A DNA stretch of 61,180 bases, taken from Desulfitobacterium sp038181555. GTDB lineage: Bacteria > Bacillota > Desulfitobacteriia > Desulfitobacteriales > Desulfitobacteriaceae. The stretch is from positions 1 to 61,180 of the forward strand of contig NZ_JBBWUA010000020.1 of the NCBI RefSeq assembly GCF_038181555.1. The letters are read 5' to 3'. The stretch's first letter is position 1. Every line of letters starts with the position of its first letter. The notes under the pieces are model-generated. The model was given only the letters and a program-made list of their open reading frames with translations, was not told the origin of the DNA and ran no database searches. This document shows, one piece after another, positions 44,005 through 52,682 of the stretch. Both the position numbers and the translations under genes were made by a program.

Positions 44005-46077
44005 ATGGCTAAGGATTTTTTATTGGAGATTGGTACAGAAGAAATTCCGGCGAAATTCGCCCCAGGTGTGTTCCGGCAGCTTCAGGAACAAGCTAAGGCC
44101 CAGCTTGAAGAGTTGCGCTTAGATTATTCTGACCTTAAGATATACACCACGCCCCGGCGCTTTGCGGTACTTATAACAGGCTTAGCCGAAAAACAAGCTG
44201 ATTTTACTGCGGAAGTTAAGGGCCCTGCCGTCAAAGCAGCCTATGATGCAGCAGGCAATCCCACTAAAGCAGCTCAGGGTTTTGCGCGGGGGCAAGGGGT
44301 CGATCCTCAGGAGCTTTTCGTTCAAGAATTGAATGGCGTTCCTTATGTCTATGCTCGGAAATCCGAAATCGGCCAAGCCACCTCAGAGCTGTTAGCCAAG
44401 TTCTGTTTGGATCTAATCACGGGACTTCATTTTCCCAAACCCATGCGTTGGGCGGACCTAGAGTTTCGTTTTGCTCGCCCTATTCGTTGGATTGTGGCCT
44501 TGTTTGGCACAGAAGTCGTCTCCTTTGAATTCGTTGGCTTAGAGTCGGGAAGAACCTCCCGAGGACATCGTACCCTAGGTGGTTTGGTTACGTTTGACAG
44601 CCCTGCCGAATATGTAGGAAAGATGCAAGAATCCTTTGTCATGGTGGATCCGCAACAACGCCGTCAATCCATATTGGGGCAGATTCATGTTCTTGCCGAC
44701 AGAGTTGGTGGTGAAGTGGAAAAGGATGAGGATCTCCTCGAAGAAGTGACCCATATCGTTGAATATCCGACGGCTCTCTTAGGTGAAGTAGCGAAAAACT
44801 ATATGCACCTCCCTGAACCGGTAATAACTACGCCTATGAAAGAACACCAACGCTATTTCCCGGTGCGCAATAAAGAAGGGAAGTTGCTGCCTTATTTTGT
44901 GACGGTTCGCAACGGAGATGATTATGCTTTAGAGAAAGTGCAAGCAGGGAATGAAAAAGTCCTCAAGGCACGTCTTGAAGATGCGGCCTTCTATTATCGC
45001 GAAGACCAAAAAATACCCCTTGTTGATCTGGTCGAAAAGCTGGAGAAAGTCACGTATCATGAAAAACTCGGCAGTGTCCGGCAACGTGTCGAGCGGATGG
45101 GTGCCCTAGCGGGAGCCATCGCTGAGCAATTAGGGGTGGTAGAAGGGCAGAAGGCCCTAGTTGAACGGGCGGCTCTATTAGCCAAAGCAGATTTGGTCAC
45201 GTTGATGGTCTATGATTTTCCTGAACTCCAAGGAATCATGGGTGCCGATTATGCAAGAATTAATGGTGAAAAAGCAGAAGTCTGCACAGGGATTCTTGAA
45301 CATTACCAACCTCGTTTTGCCGGTGATGCCTTGCCAGAATCTCTTGCAGGCCGAGTAGTCAGCATTGCCGATAAGCTGGATGCCATTGTGGGTGCCTTTG
45401 GGATTGGAATTCAACCCACCGGCTCGCAAGATCCATACGCCTTAAGGCGCCAAGCTCAAGGTATTGTTGGAATCCTCTTGGAAGCAGGCTGGAATCTCTC
45501 CTTGGATCAACTTCTTAAAGCTGCCTATGTCAACTTCACTAACCAAGGAATAAATCTACTACCCTTAGAAGATATTTCCGTGGCGCTCCAGGATTTCTTC
45601 CAACAGCGCCTACGGTTCGTATTACAAGAACAAGGGCTGCGCTATGATACCATTGACGCAATCCTTGCTCAAGGCAGTGATCAGATGACCCGGGCAGCCA
45701 AGAAAGCTCTGGTTCTGGCCGACAAACGGGAGACTCCGGAATTTGTACCTTATTCCCAAGCTTATATTCGCTGTGCAAACCTTAGCAAAAAAGCTCAAGC
45801 TCAGCCCTTAGACACCGAAGTTCTTGTCGATTCTACTGAAATTGCCCTTGCTGCTGCTCTTGTCGCAAGAAAAGAAACCTTGGCCAAATTGCTTGATCAA
45901 GGTGAGTATGCGCAAGCTTACAATGTGGCCGCTGAGTTTATCCCTCTGATTGAAGACTTATTTAACGCTGTCATGATTATGGTCGAAGATGAAGCTCTCA
46001 AGCAAGCTCGTTTAGCTCTCCTCGGCGAATGTGTGACCATTTTAGGCTGTATAGGGGATTTGAGTCTCCTCGCCTAA
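44005..46077 (+). CDS. glyS: Glycyl-tRNA synthetase beta subunit
   Basis: 690-aa tRNA-binding subunit of GlyRS. It shows the N-terminal FLLEIGTEEIPAKF block, TPRRFAVLI, an HD-like middle domain and the C-terminal anticodon-binding DALR-like helices. ATG 44005 lies one base after glyQ's stop, with AAGGAGG in glyQ. The earlier open frame is a shadow in glyQ. A strong terminator follows. Confidence 0.96.
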   Translation: MAKDFLLEIGTEEIPAKFAPGVFRQLQEQAKAQLEELRLDYSDLKIYTTPRRFAVLITGLAEKQADFTAEVKGPAVKAAYDAAGNPTKAAQGFARGQGVDPQELFVQELNGVPYVYARKSEIGQATSELLAKFCLDLITGLHFPKPMRWADLEFRFARPIRWIVALFGTEVVSFEFVGLESGRTSRGHRTLGGLVTFDSPAEYVGKMQESFVMVDPQQRRQSILGQIHVLADRVGGEVEKDEDLLEEVTHIVEYPTALLGEVAKNYMHLPEPVITTPMKEHQRYFPVRNKEGKLLPYFVTVRNGDDYALEKVQAGNEKVLKARLEDAAFYYREDQKIPLVDLVEKLEKVTYHEKLGSVRQRVERMGALAGAIAEQLGVVEGQKALVERAALLAKADLVTLMVYDFPELQGIMGADYARINGEKAEVCTGILEHYQPRFAGDALPESLAGRVVSIADKLDAIVGAFGIGIQPTGSQDPYALRRQAQGIVGILLEAGWNLSLDQLLKAAYVNFTNQGINLLPLEDISVALQDFFQQRLRFVLQEQGLRYDTIDAILAQGSDQMTRAAKKALVLADKRETPEFVPYSQAYIRCANLSKKAQAQPLDTEVLVDSTEIALAAALVARKETLAKLLDQGEYAQAYNVAAEFIPLIEDLFNAVMIMVEDEALKQARLALLGECVTILGCIGDLSLLA

Positions 46078-46083
46078 GGATTT

Positions 46084-46126
46084 AAAAAGGGAACCTGCCT
46101 AAAAACTGAGGACAGGTTCCCTTTTT
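46084..46126 (+). terminator. Strong terminator after glyS
   Basis: A 14-bp stem (46084-46097 and 46113-46126) with five T residues. Confidence 0.92.
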
Positions 46127-46286
46127 ACAACTGCCATTATTTTTTTTCAATTGGGCAATATAAATTAAAGGAAAATGAGAAATTGTGTGGAATAATTATC
46201 GGTATTATGTTAATTAGTATGTCACATTTGGGTTGTTAAACGAATAAATGTATACACAAGTGAACGATGAATGAGGTGAAAACGGG

Positions 46287-46931
46287 TTGGAGTTTTCGGA
46301 ACGTCAAGCAAGAATTGTCGAGATCGTCAAGAATTCAAGCCCAATTACTGGGGAACAAATTGCAGCCAAGCTTGATTTAACTCGCGCAACCTTGCGACCT
46401 GACCTAACGATTTTAACAATGGCGGGTGTCTTAGATGCCCGGCCGCGAGTTGGCTATTTTTTAAAAGAGCAGAAGGAAAGCTCGCCCATCATGGAGCAGC
46501 TGCGTCTGCTGAGGGTTGGAGATTTCAAGTCCCTTCCTATTTCGGTCAGAGAAAGCATAAGCATCTATGATGCCATCGTCACAATGTTTACCCAGAATGT
46601 AGGGACGTTAACGGTCGTAGGAGAAAACCAGAACCTGAAAGGTATGGTTTCTCGAAAGGATCTTCTCAAGTCCGCTTTAGGAAAGACAGATCTTCAACAG
46701 GTACCAGTAAGCATTATTATGACTCGGATGCCGAATATAATCATGACGACAGCGGATGAACCCATCCTTGACGCTGCTCGTAAGTTGACATTGCATCAGA
46801 TCGATTCCCTGCCGGTTGTCGAAGCGTTCATTGACGAAAAGGGTGAAGAGCGCTATGAGGTTATCGGTCGATTTACTAAGACGAATGTCGCAAGGATTTT
46901 TGTTCAGATCGGGACTCTAGGGAAACAATAG
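46287..46931 (+). CDS. ccpN: CcpN-type transcriptional repressor (HTH plus CBS pair)
   Basis: 214-aa regulator: N-terminal HTH (residues ~1-60, ITGEQIAAKLDLTRATLRPDLTIL) and two CBS domains (~75-210). This is the CcpN (YqzB) layout; in Bacillus it represses gluconeogenic genes and is followed by yqfL (ppsR), as it is here. TTG 46287 has GAGGTGA upstream. The likely targets include the neighbouring pps/ppdK genes (inference). Confidence 0.9.
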   Translation: MEFSERQARIVEIVKNSSPITGEQIAAKLDLTRATLRPDLTILTMAGVLDARPRVGYFLKEQKESSPIMEQLRLLRVGDFKSLPISVRESISIYDAIVTMFTQNVGTLTVVGENQNLKGMVSRKDLLKSALGKTDLQQVPVSIIMTRMPNIIMTTADEPILDAARKLTLHQIDSLPVVEAFIDEKGEERYEVIGRFTKTNVARIFVQIGTLGKQ

Positions 46932-46972
46932 GATTCTTTCGGGCTCGAGCACATTTATTTTGGAGGTGTAGT

Positions 46973-47803
46973 GTGACAAAGGACATAGCGGAAATGCCTG
47001 TCATATATATTATTTCAGATGCTTTGGGAGAGACTGCTGAATACGTAAGCCGAGCGGCGGCTGCTCAATTTTCTGGTATTCGAACTAAAATTCGTAAAGT
47101 CCCTTATGTGCAGGATGAGGTACACATTGACGAAATCCTTGAAGAAGCGCTCAGGGAACAAGCTATTATTGTTTATACCCTCGTTGTCAAAAGACTGCGT
47201 ATTTATTTAGAGGAAAAAGCGCGAGAACTTGGCCTAAGGACCGTCGATATCTTGGGACCACTGATTAATATTTTAGCGGATAAGACCGGACATGAGCCCA
47301 GTTATACCCCTAATGTGACTCACCTCTTAGATGAACAGTATTTCCGTAAGGTGGAAGCTGTGGAATTCGCGGTTAAATACGATGACGGTAAGGATCCACG
47401 GGGTGTGCTGTTAGCCGATGTTGTGCTCATTGGTGTATCGCGGACTTCCAAGACCCCACTAAGCATGTATCTGGCTCATAAAGGAATCAAGGCTGCTAAT
47501 ATTCCGCTGGTTCCGGAAGTATCTCCTCCTCAGGAGCTTTTTCAAATCCCGGGACAAAAAGTAATAGGGCTCACCTTAAAGCCTGACTTATTGAACCAGA
47601 TCAGAACCGAACGTCTAAGAACTTTAGGCTTAGGCGCAAGTGCTGATTATGCTAACTATCAGCGGATTGTTGAAGAATTGGAATATGCTCGAGGTATTAT
47701 GCGAAAAGTAGGTTGCCCAGTCATTGATGCTACTGGTAAAGCGATTGAGGAGACAGCTTCTAGGATATTAGAAATCTTATATAAGGGGGATCGCAATGAC
47801 TAA
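46973..47803 (+). CDS. ppsR: Pyruvate phosphate dikinase regulatory protein
   Basis: 276-aa bifunctional kinase/phosphorylase of the DUF299 family (PpsR/PDRP). It inactivates PPDK by ADP-dependent phosphorylation of a threonine near the catalytic histidine and restores it by phosphorolysis. The P-loop-like motif GVSRTSKTP (residues ~151-159) and YIISDALGETAEYV at the start are present. GTG 46973 follows GGAGGTG. Its end overlaps ppdK by 8 bp, so the enzyme and its regulator are coupled. Confidence 0.94.
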   Translation: MTKDIAEMPVIYIISDALGETAEYVSRAAAAQFSGIRTKIRKVPYVQDEVHIDEILEEALREQAIIVYTLVVKRLRIYLEEKARELGLRTVDILGPLINILADKTGHEPSYTPNVTHLLDEQYFRKVEAVEFAVKYDDGKDPRGVLLADVVLIGVSRTSKTPLSMYLAHKGIKAANIPLVPEVSPPQELFQIPGQKVIGLTLKPDLLNQIRTERLRTLGLGASADYANYQRIVEELEYARGIMRKVGCPVIDATGKAIEETASRILEILYKGDRND

Positions 47804-50450
47804 AAAATTTGTATACTTATTCCGTGAAGGCAAGGCTTCTATGAAGGATTTATTAGGGGGAAAAGGGGCCAATCTCGCCGAGATGACGAATATCGACTTG
47901 CCCGTACCTCCCGGGTTTACTATTACGACAGAAGCGTGTAATGATTATTACGCCAATGGCCGCAACCTTCCTGAGGGAATTTGGGAACAGATCGTACCGG
48001 CTTTGGCTAATATAGAAGAGGCCACCGGGAAGAAATTTGGTGATAAGGTAAATCCTTTATTGGTTTCTGTACGTTCGGGGGCAAAATTTTCAATGCCCGG
48101 GATGATGGATACAATTCTTAACTTAGGGCTCAATGATGATACGGTTGAAGGGCTTGCCGCTTCTACCCAGAACCAGCGTTTTGCCTATGATAGCTATCGT
48201 CGTTTTATTCAAATGTTTGGAGATGTGGTTCTCGAGGTTGAGCATCACGAGTTTGAAAGAATTCTCGAGGACGCTAAAGAAAAGCAAGGCGTATCCTATG
48301 ACTCTGAGCTTTCTGCCGAGAGCTTAAAAGAAATCGTCGTAGGCTATAAAAAGCTTATTCAACGGCGTACGGGTAGCCCCTTCCCCTTAGACCCCATGCA
48401 GCAGCTTGAACAAGCGATCTTGGCGGTATTTCGTTCTTGGAATAATGATCGAGCGATTGTCTATCGTAAAATCAATGAAATACCGGATAATATCGGAACG
48501 GCAGTGAATGTTCAGTCTATGGTCTTTGGGAATATGGGCAATGATTCAGGAACTGGTGTTGCCTTCACCCGTAATCCTTCGACCGGAGAGCGAGCGCTTT
48601 ATGGAGAATACTTAATGAATGCCCAAGGAGAGGATGTGGTTGCGGGAATTCGTACTCCCCAACCGATTAAGAGCCTTGAGAATGAAAATAAGGATATCTA
48701 CGCTCAATTTGTCGAGATATCTAATCGCCTAGAAGAGCATTACCGGGATATGCAGGATATCGAATTTACCATCGAACGCGGTCGCCTCTATATCCTGCAG
48801 ACTCGTAACGGTAAACGGACTGCCCCAGCTGCTATTCGCGTTGCGGTAGAACTATGCCGTGAAGGGGTAATCTCCAAAGAAGAAGCTATAGTACGTATCG
48901 AACCCGGCCAACTGGGGCAACTACTTCATCGTCGCATGGATAGTGAAGCCAAGCTGGACATCTTAGCAAAAGGTCTGCCTGCTTCGCCAGGTGCAGCTTC
49001 CGGTAAAATTGTCTTTGATGCGGATGATGCTGAACGTTTGGGTCATGCCGGCGAGAAGGTTCTTTTGGTTCGTACGGAGACCACACCGGATGATATTCAT
49101 GGTATCCTCGCTTCCCAGGGGATTTTAACCAGTCGAGGCGGGATGACCAGCCATGCTGCTGTAGTGGCTCGTCATATGGGGAAACCTGCGGTATGCGGCT
49201 GTGACGCTTTGAAAATTGATTATACCAATAACACCTTAACCATCGATGGTATAACGTATCCTGAGGGTACTCTCTTTTCTATTGATGGAGCAACAGGTCG
49301 CGTCATCAAGGGAGAGGTTCCCATGATTGACCCTGAGCTCAGCGAAGAGTTCAAGGAGTTGCTGGGATGGTCCGATGAGATCCGGGCTCTCAAGGTACTC
49401 GCCAATGCGGATAACCCTCGGGACGCCCAAAAAGCGCGGGACTTTGGAGCACAAGGCATAGGCCTATGTCGGACAGAGCACATGTTCATGGATCCGGCAC
49501 GGATTCCGATTGTTCAAGAAATGATCCTTGCGCAGAGTCTTCAGGAAAGAGAAGAGGCCTTGGCGAAGCTTCTACCTGTGCAGGAAGAGGATTTCTATGG
49601 CATTCTCAAAGTGATGCAAGGATTCCCTGTCACCATCCGTCTCCTAGATCCTCCGCTTCATGAGTTCCTCCCGAATGTTGAAGAGCTTGTGGTGGAGATC
49701 ACCAAACTTAAACTGAGCGGAGAGGATGAAGAAGAGCTCCGTAACAAGGAAGTCCTTTTGAGAAAGGTTCGAGCTCTTTCCGAACTGAATCCGATGCTAG
49801 GTCATCGAGGCTGTCGCTTAGGAATCACCTTCCCGGAAATCTATGCTATGCAAGCGCGGGCGATTTTCCAAGCCTCTGCTCGTCTCGTCAAGGAAGGCTA
49901 TGAGATCCATCCAGAGGTTATGATTCCTCTCGTTATCCACGTGAAGGAACTAGAGAAGCTTCGCAAGCTTACCGAGGAAAATGCTCAAGCAGTTATGGAA
50001 GAGCAAGGCGTCACCTTCGCCTATAAGGTAGGAACCATGATCGAAGTTCCTAGAGCGGCTCTGACTGCTGACGAAGTGGCCACTGCAGCAGATTTCTTTT
50101 CCTTTGGTACAAATGATTTGACTCAGACCACTTTAGGCTTCTCTCGTGATGACGCAGAAGGTAAATTCCTCCCGGCATATCTTGAACAAAATATCTTAGA
50201 GAATAATCCCTTTGCTGTCCTCGACCGCAATGGGGTGGGCAAGCTTATGAAGCTGGGAGTTCAGCTTGGACGCACTGCTAACTCAGACTTAAAGGTCGGA
50301 ATCTGTGGCGAGCATGGTGGAGATCCTTCGTCGATTGAGTTCTGTCATATGATTGGATTGAATTATGTGTCCTGTTCTCCGTTCCGAGTACCCATTGCTC
50401 GGTTAGCCGCAGCACAGGCTGCGGTTAACAACAAATACCAATCGAAGTAA
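47796..50450 (+). CDS. ppdK: Pyruvate, phosphate dikinase
   Basis: 884-aa PPDK that interconverts pyruvate + ATP + Pi and PEP + AMP + PPi. The order is an N-terminal ATP-grasp (LLGGKGANLAEM at ~20, FSMPGMMDTILNLG), a swivelling phosphohistidine domain with GGMTSHAAVVARHMGK (the His and the regulated Thr), and a C-terminal PEP-binding TIM barrel (GLCRTEHMF, SFGTNDLTQ). ATG 47796 overlaps ppsR. The length is normal. The 3' end (residues ~871-884) is duplicated 1.1 kb downstream. Confidence 0.97.
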   Translation: MTKKFVYLFREGKASMKDLLGGKGANLAEMTNIDLPVPPGFTITTEACNDYYANGRNLPEGIWEQIVPALANIEEATGKKFGDKVNPLLVSVRSGAKFSMPGMMDTILNLGLNDDTVEGLAASTQNQRFAYDSYRRFIQMFGDVVLEVEHHEFERILEDAKEKQGVSYDSELSAESLKEIVVGYKKLIQRRTGSPFPLDPMQQLEQAILAVFRSWNNDRAIVYRKINEIPDNIGTAVNVQSMVFGNMGNDSGTGVAFTRNPSTGERALYGEYLMNAQGEDVVAGIRTPQPIKSLENENKDIYAQFVEISNRLEEHYRDMQDIEFTIERGRLYILQTRNGKRTAPAAIRVAVELCREGVISKEEAIVRIEPGQLGQLLHRRMDSEAKLDILAKGLPASPGAASGKIVFDADDAERLGHAGEKVLLVRTETTPDDIHGILASQGILTSRGGMTSHAAVVARHMGKPAVCGCDALKIDYTNNTLTIDGITYPEGTLFSIDGATGRVIKGEVPMIDPELSEEFKELLGWSDEIRALKVLANADNPRDAQKARDFGAQGIGLCRTEHMFMDPARIPIVQEMILAQSLQEREEALAKLLPVQEEDFYGILKVMQGFPVTIRLLDPPLHEFLPNVEELVVEITKLKLSGEDEEELRNKEVLLRKVRALSELNPMLGHRGCRLGITFPEIYAMQARAIFQASARLVKEGYEIHPEVMIPLVIHVKELEKLRKLTEENAQAVMEEQGVTFAYKVGTMIEVPRAALTADEVATAADFFSFGTNDLTQTTLGFSRDDAEGKFLPAYLEQNILENNPFAVLDRNGVGKLMKLGVQLGRTANSDLKVGICGEHGGDPSSIEFCHMIGLNYVSCSPFRVPIARLAAAQAAVNNKYQSK

Positions 50451-50520
50451 GCTTAAACTAAGGTTAAATTCCAATAGCATTTATACCAAAGCTTTGAAAT
50501 GCGATGTATATAATAAAGCA

Positions 50521-50566
50521 AGGGTATTGTCTCTTAGCGATTCTTAGAGGCAGTACCCTGCTTTTT
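50521..50566 (+). terminator. Terminator after ppdK
   Basis: A stem of 50521-50537 with 50543-50559 (some G-U pairs), then CTTTTT. A diverged copy exists at 51654-51693. Confidence 0.8.
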
Positions 50567-50717
50567 AAAATATAAAAAGTATTTGCTTCAATTGTTCATA
50601 AATTATTGAATATGGTTGTACGGAATATGCCGAAATATGGGCAGTGGTAAAAAATGTGCTATAATGAACATTAATAGGGATGAGGCAAAGAAGCTTATTA
50701 TATTTTAGGGAGGAAAA

Positions 50718-51410
50718 ATGAGTTATAAAGTACTTCTATTTGATTTGGATGATACATTGTTAGATTTCAGTGCTAATGAAATTGATTCATTAAACAAATT
50801 GTTTCAGCTACACGGATATACCTTTTCGGATGAGTTGTTTCAAGTATATAATTCCGTCAACAAACAATTATGGGCTGATTATGAAAATGGAAATATTGTA
50901 TTGGACGATGTGCTGAACTCAAGATTTTCAGAAACTATGTTAAGACTAGGAAAAGTTGTGGATGGCGTTGAATGGGAAAATCAATATAGAGAACTTTTGG
51001 GCAATGGATGTCAGCATATGGAAGGAGCTTTGGAAGTGTGCCAAAGCTTATCTGTATCCCATAGGCTGTTTGTTATCACTAATGGTATAACTCAAACTCA
51101 GATAAAGCGATTAAAACAGTCGGGCTTATACGAATTTTTTGAAGACATTTTTGATTCCCAAAGCATTGGATTTCAAAAACCATCAAAAGAGTTTTTTGGT
51201 TACGTGATGAGTCATATTAAAGATTTTAATATAAAGGAAGCACTTATTATCGGGGATTCATTAAATACCGATATAAAAGGCGGCCTTCTATCAGGGATTG
51301 ATACCTGCTGGATTAACAAAAAGTTACAAAAATGCTCTGCAGAAATTCAAAGTACATACACGGTTACAAGCTTAGTGGAATTATATAATATCTGCACCCT
51401 TGTAAAATGA
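50718..51410 (+). CDS. HAD-family phosphatase, YjjG-like
   Basis: 230-aa HAD hydrolase. The nucleophile motif DLDDTLLDF (residues ~9-17), motif II TNGIT, and motif III/IV GDSLNTDIKGGL are present, and the cap domain is the YjjG (pyrimidine 5'-nucleotidase) type. An AGGGAGGAAAA site precedes the ATG. The gene is clearly richer in A+T than ppdK, and both sides carry matching sequences (ppdK 3' end plus terminator), so it looks acquired by insertion or duplication. Confidence 0.85.
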   Translation: MSYKVLLFDLDDTLLDFSANEIDSLNKLFQLHGYTFSDELFQVYNSVNKQLWADYENGNIVLDDVLNSRFSETMLRLGKVVDGVEWENQYRELLGNGCQHMEGALEVCQSLSVSHRLFVITNGITQTQIKRLKQSGLYEFFEDIFDSQSIGFQKPSKEFFGYVMSHIKDFNIKEALIIGDSLNTDIKGGLLSGIDTCWINKKLQKCSAEIQSTYTVTSLVELYNICTLVK

Positions 51411-51541
51411 GCATAATAGGTGATTAAGTTTATTCGTTTATTGTAATTTTGTGCAGTTAGTCAAAAAGACTATAAAATATAGTTTACAAAAAGTGTTCCA
51501 TAATGGTGAAAAATTGAGATTGGTCTATTTTGATAGCTACC

Positions 51542-51586
51542 GCTCAGGCTGCGGTTAACAACAAAGACCAATCGAAGTAAGCTTAA
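51542..51586 (+). pseudogene. Duplicate of the ppdK 3' end
   Basis: 45 bp match 50412-50456 with two differences. In the same frame it still encodes the last residues of PPDK (QAAVNNKDQSK) with the stop. It has no upstream coding part. Confidence 0.8.
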
Positions 51587-51653
51587 TAGAGCCAGATCAG
51601 AAGCAGTAAAGCCTTGTGCATAAAGGGTTTGATGGTTTTAGTGTAGAATAATA

Positions 51654-51693
51654 ATAGGGTACTATCTCTAAGTGTTAAGAGGCAGTACCCTAT
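51654..51693 (+). terminator. Second copy of the ppdK terminator
   Basis: ATAGGGTA/TACCCTAT arms, TCTCTAAG/TTAAGAGG inner pairs, followed by TTATTATT. It resembles the hairpin at 50521. Confidence 0.75.
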
Positions 51694-51944
51694 TTATTAT
51701 TAAAATATAGTATTATGGAACATAAAAGTAAAAGAAAAGTAGAGTCGTTTAGCTCGCGATACATTGGAAGAAACAAATCGTCGGAATTCTTGCCCCAAAG
51801 ACTTGACATAGGGTGAACTCGAGAGCTTATATTAAAGAAGGTACAAATTTAGGGTTGTTTTTGTCCGCAACCAGAAAATTCAATCTAGCCGGCCGTTGGT
51901 CATAATAGAGGAATTTTCTGCTGTTATGAGAAGGAGGTGTAGCT

Positions 51945-52682
51945 GTGCTTCGCATAGCAGTTTGTGATGACCTGCTCGATCAACTCGCAATCATCGCCGA
52001 ATATATCAACGATTACATAGAAATTAACGCTCTTGATGCCGGGGTTCGCCAGTTTGATCATCCTGATGGATTGCTGACGGCTTGCGAAACGGAGCGGTTC
52101 CATATTTATATCCTGGATATTGTGATGCCGATGATTAATGGGATTGAGCTGGGCAAGGAGATTCGCCGACTAGATCGGGAAGGGCAAATTATCTATGCTA
52201 CCACAGAGCCATCCTTTGCGTTTGAATCATTTTCTTCAAATCCTATTAATTACCTTCTAAAGCCTATAGATAAAGAGCGGCTATTTCAAACTCTGGATCT
52301 CGCCATTTCCAAGGTGAATACCGCTGAGGAGAACATCATTACTATCAAAACCAAGGACGGCCTTCGCGTGGTGAAGTTATCGTCCATTATTTTCTGCGAA
52401 TATGTCAAGCATACCGTTCTCTATTCGCTGATAGGTGGAGAGAGGCTAGCCACCCGCACCATCTCGGAAAGCTTTTCCGAGCATGTTCGTCCTCTCCTTT
52501 CTGATGGGCGCTTTCTTCAGCCCCATAGTTCCTTTGTGTTGAACATGAGCCGGGTAGAAGGGTTTTCAAAGGATGGATTCGTGATGCGAGACGGAACGGT
52601 AATCCCTATTCCTGCCAAGCAATACCCAGCGGTGAGAGACATCTATATGGACTACCTGCTCGCCAGGGAGGGGTGTAAATGA
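51945..52682 (+). CDS. LytTR-family response regulator
   Basis: 245-aa regulator. The receiver domain (residues 1-120) contains ICDD, and the phosphoacceptor Asp is in YILDIVMP (~59); the switch Lys is in YLLKPI. A LytTR DNA-binding domain follows (~130-240; VVKLSSIIFCEYVKHTV and RFLQPHSSFVLNMSRV). The GTG start has AAGGAGGTG upstream. Overlaps the kinase gene by 4 bp (ATGA). AgrA/VirR-type regulators often control peptides, surface proteins or adhesion, and a large surface protein gene lies 3 kb downstream. Confidence 0.92.
   Translation: MLRIAVCDDLLDQLAIIAEYINDYIEINALDAGVRQFDHPDGLLTACETERFHIYILDIVMPMINGIELGKEIRRLDREGQIIYATTEPSFAFESFSSNPINYLLKPIDKERLFQTLDLAISKVNTAEENIITIKTKDGLRVVKLSSIIFCEYVKHTVLYSLIGGERLATRTISESFSEHVRPLLSDGRFLQPHSSFVLNMSRVEGFSKDGFVMRDGTVIPIPAKQYPAVRDIYMDYLLAREGCK

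Larger units (their letters stand above)
51411..51944. other. Intergenic region before the two-component system
   Basis: Holds the ppdK remnant and its terminator. It also has a possible promoter: TTGACA at 51803-51808 and CTTATA at 51826-51831, 17 bp apart. A 10-bp inverted repeat (51872-51881 with 51911-51920, 29 bp between) lies just before the response regulator, preceded by a short GGTTG/CAACC hairpin. No ORF. Confidence 0.55.
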
